Positions 37,364-45,984 of a stretch of 64,000 nucleotides of DNA are shown here, piece by piece. This DNA comes from Kingella negevensis (GTDB taxonomy: Bacteria > Pseudomonadota > Gammaproteobacteria > Burkholderiales > Neisseriaceae): NCBI RefSeq assembly GCF_030177895.1, contig NZ_CP123448.1, positions 1,178,001-1,242,000 of the forward strand. The letters run 5' to 3'. The stretch's first letter is position 1, and every line of letters starts with the position of its first letter. Position numbers and translations under genes: made by a program. Below the pieces are notes generated by a model. The model was not told where the DNA came from, made no database searches, and was given only the letters and a program-made list of their open reading frames with translations.

Positions 37364-37702
37364 TCATTCCAAAACGTCCCAATTTTGGTCGTTTACGCGA
37401 ACACCATCGCCAAATGGTCTATCCTTGCGCGGACGCTCATTGTCAAACGCACGTACAAACTCCATCAATTCCGCATCAGAAACAGGCAAGTGTTCCAAAT
37501 CGTCCACAGAAAAGCCCTCTGCATAGCGGCTTTCGCTGACAGGCAGTCCTGTCGCAGCCTGAAAAAACTCCACATGATTGATTTTAAATTTTGCCCAGCT
37601 ATCGTCCAGTAACTCCAATAACGCCGCATTTTCCTGCGCAAATAACGCCAATTGCTCCTCACTCGCTTCAGGCTGCCAACTGCGCAAACGTTCAATATTC
37701 AT
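37364..37702 (-). CDS. Small acidic protein of unknown function
   Basis: The start at 37702 (MNIERLRSWQPEASEEQLAL) is set by GGAG six bases upstream; two upstream in-frame Met codons are possible. The 112-residue product is acidic and soluble, with no motif I recognise. An uptake word encodes FFQAATG and another starts next to the stop. The C-terminal half DNERPRKDRPFGDGVRVNDQ is polar and probably disordered. Confidence 0.65.
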   Translation of the reverse strand: MNIERLRSWQPEASEEQLALFAQENAALLELLDDSWAKFKINHVEFFQAATGLPVSESRYAEGFSVDDLEHLPVSDAELMEFVRAFDNERPRKDRPFGDGVRVNDQNWDVLE

Positions 37703-37857
37703 CATTTTCTCCATAAAAACATTGCAATAAATTAACTTATTCAATCAAAATAATGATAAAATTCAGGTTAATTTTCTATCAGTGATGTATACAGCTGCAT
37801 TTTAAGACATCATTGAGGATATTGACACACTTCAATTTAAAACTTTAAGGAGTACTT

Positions 37858-39333
37858 ATGGATGAAGAAATGATGGTTCCCCTCCTTCTCGCCGTTGGTG
37901 TCGTCTGTGGTTTAGTTGCTTTTTTAGTTAAAAACAAACAAAAATCAGGCGATAGCAATAGCAAAAAAGGTCGTGGTTCTCCTTCTGCTAAAAAGAAAGC
38001 AAAAGGTAAAAAATCTAAAAATGATGTTGATGATGAGCCAATAGAAAAAACTGATGAATCATCAGAAGCTGCTGAAGAAAATTGGGAAGAATGGGGCTCT
38101 GCCACTGCTTCTGCAAACGTGGTTGATGATACCAAAGTTTCCGTTCAAGACGTAGACGCACTAACCGAATTCAACGTATACAAACAGTTCGGTTACTATG
38201 ACAAAGCAGCCACTTCATTAGCTGCATACATGGAAAAAACACAACGTCGCGATAGCCAAATGGCGAACGACTTGGTTTCTCTGTGGTTGCAAGCTAAAGA
38301 TGTAGAAGCAGCAGCCAGCGCAATTGCACAACAGCAAGATTTGTTATCTACTGAAGAATTAACCGAATATATCAAACAAGGCTTAGCCCTAGATGAAAAC
38401 CATTTGGGTTTACGCGTATTAGCTGAAACCAAATTGGGTTGGACAGTTAAGAAAACTGCTGAAGAGATTGGCGAAAAAGCTGCACCACAGCAAGCAGCCA
38501 AACCAGAAGCACCTACTCGTCGCAAATCCAATGCAGAAATCGAAGCAGCCGCAGCTGCAGCCGCTCTTGCTGCACGTAAACCACTTATTGCTGGTAACGG
38601 TGTGATTTCCAACATTACCAACGATGAAAAAGGTGCAGTTTTGGCATTTATGCAGCCTGAACAAGGTGTGAAATTACTGAAAGACTCTTTGAGCTACGAC
38701 GCTGCAATCAAATACTTGAACAAAGCTATTCGCAGTTCAGACAAACCAGCTTCATTGCTGATTGATGCTTTGACTTTGGACTACCACGCTAAAAATATCA
38801 ATGGTTTCGCAGGACACTTGTGGAACTTGTATTACAGCTTAGGCAAATATGGTCGCCAAGTAAAAGAACGTATGTTGGGCTGGGGCTACAGCATGGGTCA
38901 GCACCCAGTGTTTGAACAACTGGAAAATAATCCAAATGAAGCGATTTTGCGCGATTTGGGTATTCAACAAGGTTGGTTAGACGGTGGCAGCCTGAAAAAA
39001 GCTCGCTATCAAGCATTAGTAACAGAAAAAGCAGACGTATCTGGTGAACCTAGAACTGCCGCAGAACGTATCTTGAAAGAAGCTGAATCTTTACTAATGT
39101 ATGGTCAGTTAGAAGGCTCTATGGAAATGCTTGAAAAAGCAATTATTGACCATCCACAAGAGTCGCAACTTTATATTACCTTGTTTGACTTGTATGAACG
39201 CGCAGAAGAGTGGGAACGCTTAGAAAATCTGCTTCAAGAACTTCGCGGTCAAGTTCAAACATTACCAGAAGAAGTGGTATTGGCAATGAGCCAATTACTG
39301 CAACGATTAAATAACGGCTCATTCGGACACTAA
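37858..39333 (+). CDS. Membrane-anchored TPR/FimV-like protein, first gene of GTPase-roadblock operon
   Basis: The 491-residue protein has one N-terminal membrane segment (about 5-24, VPLLLAVGVVCGLVAFLV), a Lys-rich linker and an acidic stretch, then helical repeats. The segment VDALTEFNVYKQFGYYDKAA near residues 98-117 matches the FimV/TPR pattern of adhesion and polarity proteins. TPR-like repeats recur near 285-310 and 400-460 (AESLLMYGQLEGSMEMLEKA). AAGGAG lies upstream. It starts a five-gene same-strand run with gaps of 2-23 bp. I infer a scaffold role; no function is shown by sequence. Confidence 0.7.
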   Translation: MDEEMMVPLLLAVGVVCGLVAFLVKNKQKSGDSNSKKGRGSPSAKKKAKGKKSKNDVDDEPIEKTDESSEAAEENWEEWGSATASANVVDDTKVSVQDVDALTEFNVYKQFGYYDKAATSLAAYMEKTQRRDSQMANDLVSLWLQAKDVEAAASAIAQQQDLLSTEELTEYIKQGLALDENHLGLRVLAETKLGWTVKKTAEEIGEKAAPQQAAKPEAPTRRKSNAEIEAAAAAAALAARKPLIAGNGVISNITNDEKGAVLAFMQPEQGVKLLKDSLSYDAAIKYLNKAIRSSDKPASLLIDALTLDYHAKNINGFAGHLWNLYYSLGKYGRQVKERMLGWGYSMGQHPVFEQLENNPNEAILRDLGIQQGWLDGGSLKKARYQALVTEKADVSGEPRTAAERILKEAESLLMYGQLEGSMEMLEKAIIDHPQESQLYITLFDLYERAEEWERLENLLQELRGQVQTLPEEVVLAMSQLLQRLNNGSFGH

Positions 39334-39335
39334 TA

Positions 39336-40472
39336 ATGATGAATCAAGACTTACCACGTGTAAAAACGGTGAAATTGTTGTTTGTTGCCATGGACGACCA
39401 GCAACAAGCCATGTTCAAAATGGCATTTAAGATGCACAGCACAACAAACTATCAAGTAATTAACTCTGGTTCAGGTGAAAAACCAGATTTGGTTATTGTT
39501 GATGGTGATAGCCCAAATGGTTTAGCTACTTGGCAAAAAGCCAAAAATACCTTTTCAGGCAACGTTGTGGTGTATTTCTCTAAATCACCACCTTCAGTAA
39601 CCGCACCTTATCTTGCTAAACCGATTAAATTTGATACGCTCTTCTTAAGTTTGCGTAACTTATTGCAAGGTAACGGCGTATGGGTTGTTCGTAGCGGTAG
39701 CGTACCACAAGCGAATAACCCATTAGCTGCGCAATCTGCTTCAGCAGCACAGCCGGCAGCCTCAGCACAAAATGCCAATAGAACAGGTGAAGTAGTTATT
39801 CCTCGCTTTGACCCTCGTGTCGGCGTGTTAGGTGCTTTCCGTGATGCCATTGCTCATCAACGCGATACTGCTATCTTAATTGATGACAAGCCTGTATTAG
39901 CCGTATTCCCAGCAGCACAAAAAGTTTGGGTTGCAGTAGATTCAGAGCAATTAAAAGCCTTCTGTCGTCAAGAGCACCCAAATATTAAATTGAAACAAAT
40001 TCCTGAAGGTAGCAACATTCAAGAGCGTTGTAATGCAACTGTTACTTCTTGCATGTGGCAAGTTGCCCTATGGACAGCAAACGGACGCTTGGTACACCCT
40101 ATTAATCCAAATACCGTATTTAGATTAAAAAGCTGGCCAAACTTAACTCGTTTAACACCAGTGCCTGAGTCTATGCGCTTATCAGCATTTCTAACGAAAA
40201 CATCTGTTAGTTTAAATATGCTTTATAAATTAATGCCTTTAGACATGGCTGATATTTTGAACTACATTGCAGCAACTTATTTGACAGATTATTTAACAGT
40301 TACTCAACAAGTTAATGAAACTGCTCAATCTGCAAAACATGCCACAGTAAACACAGCAACAGCAGCCCCTCGCCAAGAACAGGTCAAAGCGGCAACTGCT
40401 TCTGCTAGTCATGCTCAACAAAAATCAGGTGGCTTGTTAAGTCGTTTAATGAAAAAATTGCTGAATAAATAA
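39336..40472 (+). CDS. Receiver-like domain protein in GTPase-roadblock operon
   Basis: The 378-residue protein starts two bases after the previous stop. Residues about 10-112 look like a degenerate response-regulator receiver: VKLLFVAMDDQQQ at strand 1, DLVIVDGDSPNG where the phospho-Asp would be, and APYLAKPIKFDTLF with the Lys-Pro pair. A Ser/Ala-rich linker follows, then a domain of about 180 residues with no match I recognise. The C-terminus is a Lys-rich tail (LLSRLMKKLLNK) that may bind membrane. It could pass a signal to the GTPase encoded next. Confidence 0.6.
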   Translation: MMNQDLPRVKTVKLLFVAMDDQQQAMFKMAFKMHSTTNYQVINSGSGEKPDLVIVDGDSPNGLATWQKAKNTFSGNVVVYFSKSPPSVTAPYLAKPIKFDTLFLSLRNLLQGNGVWVVRSGSVPQANNPLAAQSASAAQPAASAQNANRTGEVVIPRFDPRVGVLGAFRDAIAHQRDTAILIDDKPVLAVFPAAQKVWVAVDSEQLKAFCRQEHPNIKLKQIPEGSNIQERCNATVTSCMWQVALWTANGRLVHPINPNTVFRLKSWPNLTRLTPVPESMRLSAFLTKTSVSLNMLYKLMPLDMADILNYIAATYLTDYLTVTQQVNETAQSAKHATVNTATAAPRQEQVKAATASASHAQQKSGGLLSRLMKKLLNK

Positions 40473-40484
40473 GAGGTATTTACC

Positions 40485-41024
40485 ATGTTGGTAGAAAATA
40501 AGATTATTTTTACAGGTCCAGTAGGTGTAGGTAAAACTACAGCTATTGCCTCACTCTCAGATGAACCGCCAGTGCAGACGGATGCTAGTGCATCAGATAT
40601 GACCTCTGTTCGTAAAGGTTACACAACCGTTGCGATGGACTACGGTTTAATCCAGCTTGATGAAAATACAAAAATTCACTTATATGGCACGCCAGGTCAA
40701 GAACGTTTCGACTTCATGTGGGACATTTTGAGCCAGGGCAGTATGGGTTTGATTTTGTTATTGGATAACACTCGTGGTAATCCTCTGAAAGATTTGAAAT
40801 TCTTTTTAGACTCTTTCTCTGATTTGTTGAAAACTGCCCCTTTAGTGGTTGGTGTAACAAAAATGGATATTCGTGCCATTCCAGGTATTGATGTTTACCA
40901 AAAATACTTGGCTCAACATGGTTTGAATGTTCCCGTTTTTGAAGTAGATGCCCGCAGCGAAGAAGACGTAAAACAATTAGTAACAGCCATGCTGTTCCAA
41001 ATTGACCCAGGTTTAGAGGTATAA
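40485..41024 (+). CDS. Small GTPase of the CvnD/MglA-like group
   Basis: The 179-residue G protein has P-loop GPVGVGKTT at 11-19, switch-II motif GTPGQERFDFMW at 68-79 and TKMD at 125-128 in place of NKxD. The PGQ-R-FMW pattern is that of the ATP/GTP-binding protein of Streptomyces conservons (CvnD) and relatives of MglA. MglA-type GTPases set cell polarity with roadblock-type partners. Here two roadblock-type genes follow within 24 bp. AGAGGTATTTACC precedes the ATG. Confidence 0.85.
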   Translation: MLVENKIIFTGPVGVGKTTAIASLSDEPPVQTDASASDMTSVRKGYTTVAMDYGLIQLDENTKIHLYGTPGQERFDFMWDILSQGSMGLILLLDNTRGNPLKDLKFFLDSFSDLLKTAPLVVGVTKMDIRAIPGIDVYQKYLAQHGLNVPVFEVDARSEEDVKQLVTAMLFQIDPGLEV

Positions 41025-41025
41025 A

Positions 41026-41685
41026 ATGGAATCTACTCTTTCACTACAAACAAATCTCTACCCGCATATCACCCCAGCAGGTGCGTTTTATGCGGTTGCA
41101 AACAAAAGTGCCAGCGCAAGTCGTACATTGTTGGCAAACATTTTGCAAGCAAACAGCAATGAAGCCATTACACAAGAAAAATTATTGCAATGGTCTGAAA
41201 CAGATGATGTTGATTCAGCGCTGAACTTGCTCTACCGTTTGCAACGTTTGGAATTTTTATATGGCGGTGAATCTCCTGCAGAAGTGCCTGCATTGCAAGA
41301 TGACACATTGCAAAATTTATTGCCTCACATGTCAGACAGTCAAAAAGCTTTGTTGATTGACCAAGATGGCTTTTACTTTGCTAACTCAGGTTTCCACCAT
41401 GAAGCTGCGGAAGAAGTTGCAATTTTAGCAAGCGAAGCTATTCGCTTATCTGAGCGCCACGCATTGTTGATTAAAAACAACTTGAACATTTATCAAAATG
41501 CATGGGGCTTGTGTGACCCAACAGGTCAAAGCGAATTAACTTTCTTCCCTATTTACATCAAAGATGCCAAATACATTTTGGTAACAGGTGGTACACCTCA
41601 ACTGCATAAAGAAGCTTTCATACAACTCGTTCGAGCCTTATATCAAACTGCCGATGCAGCTGCGAATTTAGGTAATGCTTTATAA
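41026..41685 (+). CDS. Winged-helix plus degenerate roadblock protein
   Basis: The 219-residue protein starts right after the GTPase stop. Residues about 14-80 (PAGAFYAVANKSASASRTLL, ITQEKLLQWS) look like a winged helix-turn-helix. Residues about 105-210 (ALLIDQDGFYFANSGFHHEA, KYILVTGGT) resemble a roadblock/LC7 fold with weak conservation. A wHTH protein in this place parallels CvnC/DUF742 of conservons. The assignment is by layout and neighbours, not by a strong motif. Confidence 0.55.
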   Translation: MESTLSLQTNLYPHITPAGAFYAVANKSASASRTLLANILQANSNEAITQEKLLQWSETDDVDSALNLLYRLQRLEFLYGGESPAEVPALQDDTLQNLLPHMSDSQKALLIDQDGFYFANSGFHHEAAEEVAILASEAIRLSERHALLIKNNLNIYQNAWGLCDPTGQSELTFFPIYIKDAKYILVTGGTPQLHKEAFIQLVRALYQTADAAANLGNAL

Positions 41686-41708
41686 GAATTTGACTGGAAA
41701 TAAACAAA

Positions 41709-42074
41709 ATGCATGAACAACTCTTAACTTCCGTATTGAGCGACTTGAACAGCTCATCTGTTGATATTACATCTTCAGCAATCATTTCTACCGACGGCTT
41801 GCCAATCGCTCACTTATTGCCGGCCAACATTGACCCAGACCGTGTAGGTGCGATGTCTGCAGCATTGTTAGCATTGGGTAACCGTACTACTCAAGAATTG
41901 GCTTGCGGTGAATTGGAACAAGTAATAGTAAAAGGTAAACTGGGTTATACTTTGCTAATTCAAGCAGGTGGTACAAACGTATTGTGTTTAACCGCAAAAG
42001 AAAGCGCGAAATTGGGCTTGATTTTGTTGGACGCACGCCGTGCCGCTCGTAGCGTAGTAGACATCACTAAATAA
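41709..42074 (+). CDS. Roadblock/LC7 domain protein (MglB/CvnB-like)
   Basis: The 121-residue single-domain protein has the roadblock pattern: SAIISTDGLPIAHLLP for the first strands and helix, VGAMSAALLALGNRTTQELA for the central helix and YTLLIQAGGTNVLCLTAKES for the last strands. Such proteins dimerise and act as GTPase-activating or scaffold partners. It ends the operon; an uptake word follows. Confidence 0.85.
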   Translation: MHEQLLTSVLSDLNSSSVDITSSAIISTDGLPIAHLLPANIDPDRVGAMSAALLALGNRTTQELACGELEQVIVKGKLGYTLLIQAGGTNVLCLTAKESAKLGLILLDARRAARSVVDITK

Positions 42075-42123
42075 CCTTTTCAGGCTGCGTCTTAAAGCAA
42101 AAAATTATTTTGCACGAAAAAAC

Positions 42124-42152
42124 TTGACGTATAAAATAATTCATGGTTTAAT
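42124..42152 (+). promoter_or_regulatory. Promoter of tRNA-Phe
   Basis: TTGACG at 42124-42129 and TTTAAT at 42147-42152, spacer 17 bp, 12 bp before the tRNA. Confidence 0.6.
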
Positions 42153-42164
42153 ACAAAACTTAAC

Positions 42165-42240
42165 GGCCAGATAGCTCAGTCGGTAGAGCAACGGATTGAA
42201 AATCCGTGTGTCGGCAGTTCGATCCTGCCTCTGGCCACCA
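42165..42240 (+). tRNA. tRNA-Phe (GAA)
   Basis: The 76-base cloverleaf has acceptor arms GGCCAGA / TCTGGCC, D-arm GCTCAGTCGGTAGAGC, anticodon GAA within GGATTGAAAATCC, T-arm GGCAGTTCGATCCTGCC and encoded ACCA. Confidence 0.97.
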
Positions 42241-42249
42241 GATAAAAAA

Positions 42250-42274
42250 GCCCAAACAATTTGTTTGGGCTTTT
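42250..42274 (+). terminator. Terminator after tRNA-Phe
   Basis: GCCCAAAC, five bases, GTTTGGGC then TTTT, nine bases after the tRNA. Confidence 0.8.
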
Positions 42275-42308
42275 CTCATATTCCTTATATTCACTAGGAA
42301 CACACATC

Positions 42309-43157
42309 ATGCGTTGGCAAGACAGAGAAGGCAGTAACAACATTGAAGACCGTCGCGGTTCTTCTGGCGGCGGAGGCGGCAAATCCCCAGGCATCATCGG
42401 TATCATCGTGCTACTCGTAGGAGCTTACTACGGCGTAGATTTAAGCGGTTTAGTTGGCGGCAACGCAGCCTTAACACAACAAACACAAACCCAGCAAACC
42501 AAATCAGCCCCATCGTAACAAGAGCAAGAATTAGCCAAGCTCAGCTCAGTCGTTTTAAAAGAAACCGAAAACGTGTGGGGCGCATACTTCCAAAAAGCAG
42601 GCGCAAAATACAAAAATCCAACCATGGTTTTCTATTCAGGTGCAACTTCCACCGCATGCGGCACAGGACAAGCCAGCGCAGGCCCATTCTATTGCCCAGT
42701 CGATAACAAACTGTATATCGACTTGTCTTTCTACGACACCATGAAAAACCAATTAGGTGCAGAAGGCGACGCCGCATTTGCGTATGTGATTGCCCACGAA
42801 GTCGGGCACCACGTCCAAACCCTACTTGGCACAATTCAAAAAGTCCACCAAGCACAAAGCCAAGTTAGCCAAAAAGAATCCAACGCCCTCTCAGTCAAAC
42901 TAGAATTGCAAGCAGACTGCTACGCAGGCGTATGGGGCCACTACGCACAAAAAGACGGCTTATTTGAAGCAGGTGACATCGAAGAAGCCTACAACGCCGC
43001 CGAATCTGTTGGCGACGACACATTGCAAGAACGCGCCCAAGGCTATTCCGTGCCACACACCTTCACGCACGGTTCATCAGCCAACCGCAAACAATGGTTA
43101 CAACGCGGATTACAAACAGGCGATATTAACCAATGCAACACCTTTGCAACTTCATAA
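42309..43157 (+). pseudogene. ypfJ: YpfJ/KPN_02809-type zinc metallopeptidase, ochre codon
   Basis: The frame from ATG 42309 (MRWQDREGSNNIEDRRGSSG) contains the family start and a membrane segment (GIIGIIVLLVGAYYGVDLSG). It meets TAA at 42516-42518 in the linker and continues in the same frame (QEQELAKLSSVVLKETENVW) to 43157 with the zinc motif HEVGHH and the partner Glu region KLELQADCYAGVWGHYAQ. CAA to TAA is a simple explanation. An ATG at 42573 could restart but would leave the protease part without its anchor. The remaining frame is well conserved, so the stop may be recent, or a sequence error. Confidence 0.8.
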
Positions 43158-43164
43158 AACAAAC

Positions 43165-43197
43165 GCAGCCTGAAAACCCATTTTCAGGCTGCTTTTT
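43165..43197 (+). terminator. Uptake-word hairpin after ypfJ
   Basis: GCAGCCTGAAAA / TTTTCAGGCTGC with a T5 tract. Confidence 0.7.
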
Positions 43198-43253
43198 CGT
43201 GTGAAGCATATAAAAATCAGTTAAAATAAAGAATTATTTTTTTGAAACACACT

Positions 43254-44942
43254 ATGTCCTTCCAACCCCTGCTTGCCACATTAGCCGACACGCAACCACA
43301 TCACATCACCGAGTTAGCCAAACAGCTAGGCTGCCTACCGCAGCAACTCAACATGATTTGGCAACAAGTACCCAACCACTTACGCCCCCTGTTGCGCCAA
43401 AGAGACGGTTACTGGCAACTTTCACGTCCCATCGCCATGCTGCCTGAAAACCACAGCCAGCCAAACTTCACATTAGACGTGCAGCCTGAAACCGAATCCA
43501 CCAACACCCTGTTAGCAGAGCGCGTACATTCAGGCAAATCCAGCCACCGACACATCATCGTCGCGCACAGCCAAACACAAGGGCGTGGAAGACAAGGCAG
43601 AAAATGGCAAAACAATTTAGGCGAATGTCTCATGTTCAGCCTCGGTTGGACATTTGACAAACCCCAAGTCGAACTACTCGCGCTTGCCCCCGTAACCGCC
43701 CTAGCCTGTCAGCAAGCCCTGCAAGCACTCGGTTGCCCAGCCCAAATCAAATGGCCAAACGACCTAGTCATCGGCTTAGACAAACTCGGCGGCATACTCA
43801 TCGAAAGCATACGCAAAGACGGCAAAACCCACGCCATTATCGGCATCGGCATCAACTTCATGCAGCCTGAAACCCAAGAAAACATTACCAGTTTTCAGGC
43901 TGCGGCCACACAAAAACACAACATCAGCACCCTATTCGGACAAATCATTGAAAAACTGGATACCGTGCTAACCCAATTTGCAGAACAAGGTTTCGCCCCC
44001 TTTCAGGCTGCCTACGAAGCCGTACACCGCGACCAACACCAAACCGTCAGCCTATTGCGCGACAACCAAGTGATTTGCAACGGACGCATTCTAGGCATCA
44101 GCCCAACAGGTGCGCTACGATTACAAACCGCCCAAGGCGAACAAGAAATCATTAGCGGCGAAATCAGCCTGCGCCGTCCAGAGCAACTTTCAGGCAGCCT
44201 GAAAAAATACCTACTCTTAGACGGCGGCAACAGTCGATTAAAATGGGCATGGGTAGAAAATGCTACAATAAACCACATTTCCCACGCCCCCTATCGCGAC
44301 CTAACGCGCTTGCAACAAGAATGGGAGGAACACGGCACACTAGACACCCAAATCATCGGTTCAGCCGTGTGTGGCGACATCAAAAAAGAACTGGTGCAAA
44401 GCCGCTTGCCTTACCCGATAGAATGGCTCACCTCCATGCCACAAGCACTCGGCATGATAAACCACTATCGCAACCCAGCAGAACACGGCGCAGACCGTTG
44501 GTTTAACGCACTCGGTTCACGCAAATTTAGCCAAAACGCCAGCGTGATTGTCAGTTGCGGCACAGCCGTAACCGTGGACGCAGTAACCGCCGACAAGCAT
44601 TATCTAGGCGGTACCATCATGCCAGGGTTTCACCTCATGCGCGAATCCCTATTGCAACGCACCGCCCAGCTGCAACGCCCAGAAGGACAGTATTATGCCT
44701 TCCCAACCACCACCGCCAACGCCATCAGCACAGGCATGTTAGACGCCGTTTGCGGCTCCATCATGCTCATGCACACACGGCTAAAAGAACGCTGTCAAAC
44801 ACCTGTAGACATCATCCTCACAGGTGGCGGCGCAAACAAAATATTAGAAGCTCTACCGCACGATTTTACTTTAACCAACACCGTCAAAATCATCGACAAT
44901 CTCGTGATTTACGGACTGATTAACTGGATAAAAAACAAATGA
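43254..44942 (+). CDS. birA-coaX: Fused biotin-protein ligase and type III pantothenate kinase
   Basis: The ATG at 43254 (MSFQPLLATLADTQPHHITE) is favoured over an upstream TTG. The 562-residue protein joins two enzymes. The N-terminal part has a winged helix and the biotin ligase motif QTQGRGRQGRKW followed by IKWPNDLV. The C-terminal part, from about residue 320, begins YLLLDGGNSRLKWAWV and contains the Asp of GADRWFNALG and the GTAVTVDAV loop of CoaX. This fusion is known in Neisseria. It biotinylates acetyl-CoA carboxylase and phosphorylates pantothenate. Five uptake words encode LPEN, QPET, FQAA and GSLK, one of them (GSLK) at the fusion joint. Confidence 0.92.
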   Translation: MSFQPLLATLADTQPHHITELAKQLGCLPQQLNMIWQQVPNHLRPLLRQRDGYWQLSRPIAMLPENHSQPNFTLDVQPETESTNTLLAERVHSGKSSHRHIIVAHSQTQGRGRQGRKWQNNLGECLMFSLGWTFDKPQVELLALAPVTALACQQALQALGCPAQIKWPNDLVIGLDKLGGILIESIRKDGKTHAIIGIGINFMQPETQENITSFQAAATQKHNISTLFGQIIEKLDTVLTQFAEQGFAPFQAAYEAVHRDQHQTVSLLRDNQVICNGRILGISPTGALRLQTAQGEQEIISGEISLRRPEQLSGSLKKYLLLDGGNSRLKWAWVENATINHISHAPYRDLTRLQQEWEEHGTLDTQIIGSAVCGDIKKELVQSRLPYPIEWLTSMPQALGMINHYRNPAEHGADRWFNALGSRKFSQNASVIVSCGTAVTVDAVTADKHYLGGTIMPGFHLMRESLLQRTAQLQRPEGQYYAFPTTTANAISTGMLDAVCGSIMLMHTRLKERCQTPVDIILTGGGANKILEALPHDFTLTNTVKIIDNLVIYGLINWIKNK

Positions 44943-45535
44943 AATGGCTCTTTGCTACATTAGTAGCCTTAAACTTAATCGTATTTGCTGGCATGATTGC
45001 AAGCAAGATTTACCCAATCAAAAAAGCTCCAGCTCAAGTCGCGCAGCAAGCGCAGCAGCCGCAGCCGACCGTTATCATCAACACAACAGGTGCAGCACCA
45101 GCCGCACAAGCCACATCAGCGTCAGCGACGGTAACTACTGCAACCGCCAACACAGCAACCGCAGCCACACCAGCTAAACGTGTTACACCTCCCACAACTA
45201 ACAACACAAAACCCAGCAACTCAACTGCTTTAACACAACCTAAAACCAATAATACAAGCAGCAGTCAAGCCGTTACTACAGGCACAGCACAAGCTAACTA
45301 TCGCAACTGTTCGGCAAGTGTCAGCATGCCTGAAGACGACTACCATCGCATCAAAGGCTTGTTAAAAACCTTCCCGCACGCAGCCACACGTCAAGTAATT
45401 GATGGCAGCGAAGGCAATCACAGTTCAGCACGTATGAACGTTTTGTTTATGTCTGTCAGCGACCAAGAAGCTGGCACCATTCAAGGCATCGTAGGACGCT
45501 ACGGTTCATTACGTCGTTCGCCTTGCGGTAAATAA
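44939..45535 (+). CDS. SPOR-like membrane-anchored protein
   Basis: The start overlaps the coaX stop (ATGA), so it is translationally coupled. The 198-residue protein has an N-terminal membrane segment (about 4-22), a long Ala/Thr/Pro/Gln-rich linker (about 28-120) and a C-terminal domain with NCSASVSMPEDDYHRIKGLL and TIQGIVGRYGSLRRSPCGK. That layout resembles SPOR-domain cell-envelope proteins that bind denuded peptidoglycan, but the match is by layout. Two Cys residues (about 122 and 196) could form a disulfide in the periplasm. Confidence 0.5.
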   Translation: MKWLFATLVALNLIVFAGMIASKIYPIKKAPAQVAQQAQQPQPTVIINTTGAAPAAQATSASATVTTATANTATAATPAKRVTPPTTNNTKPSNSTALTQPKTNNTSSSQAVTTGTAQANYRNCSASVSMPEDDYHRIKGLLKTFPHAATRQVIDGSEGNHSSARMNVLFMSVSDQEAGTIQGIVGRYGSLRRSPCGK

Positions 45536-45540
45536 ACATA

Positions 45541-45575
45541 AAAAAGCAGCCTGAAAAGTTTTCAGGCTGCTTTTT
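45541..45575. terminator. Uptake-word hairpin between converging genes
   Basis: AAAAAGCAGCCTGAAAA / TTTTCAGGCTGCTTTTT, the same design as after dnaK. Confidence 0.75.
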
Positions 45576-45582
45576 TTATCAA

Positions 45583-45783
45583 TTAACGCATTTTTTCATT
45601 CAACATCATCGCCACTTCATCAACATAGCCATCTACTTCAAAATAACGCTCCCCTTCCGCGCAGCTATACACCACTACAGTCGTCGGCGGGTTCTCATTA
45701 CGTGGCTCAACACGGCGAATATAATCCGTGTTCACATACAAACGATGCCCATGAATATTAGATAGTTCTACCAAACAAGCCAT
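45583..45783 (-). CDS. Small FlbD-like protein
   Basis: The start at 45783 (MACLVELSNIHGHRLYVNTD) is set by AAGGGAAAATT upstream. The 66-residue protein resembles the FlbD family: VELSNIHGHRLYVNTDYIRRVEP, then a TTVVVYSCAEGERYFEV strand pair and a helix VDEVAMMLNEKMR. FlbD genes usually sit in flagellar operons; none is seen here, so the role is unknown. Confidence 0.5.
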   Translation of the reverse strand: MACLVELSNIHGHRLYVNTDYIRRVEPRNENPPTTVVVYSCAEGERYFEVDGYVDEVAMMLNEKMR

Positions 45784-45851
45784 AATTTTCCCTTCGCTTT
45801 CCGTACCATGAAGGACGATACGATACACGATTTTTCAGTCATCTAAAAGAC

Positions 45852-45958
45852 TATAGTTGATTAAAATAAGAATGAGACAAGGCGACAATGCCCGCCGTGT
45901 GCACGTGGCACATAAGGGCGTTGGCAACGCAGTATCATTGCAATTTTAATCAACTATA
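45852..45958 (+). mobile_element. Correia-type miniature element, copy 4
   Basis: A 107-bp element with ends TATAGTTGATTAAAAT / ATTTTAATCAACTATA and inner GAGACAAGGCGACAATG...GGGCGTTGGCAACGC. It shares its terminal repeats with copy 1. It lies upstream of the FlbD-like gene and downstream of lolB. Confidence 0.85.
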
Positions 45959-45984
45959 AAAACTGACGTATCACAAACACCTGT

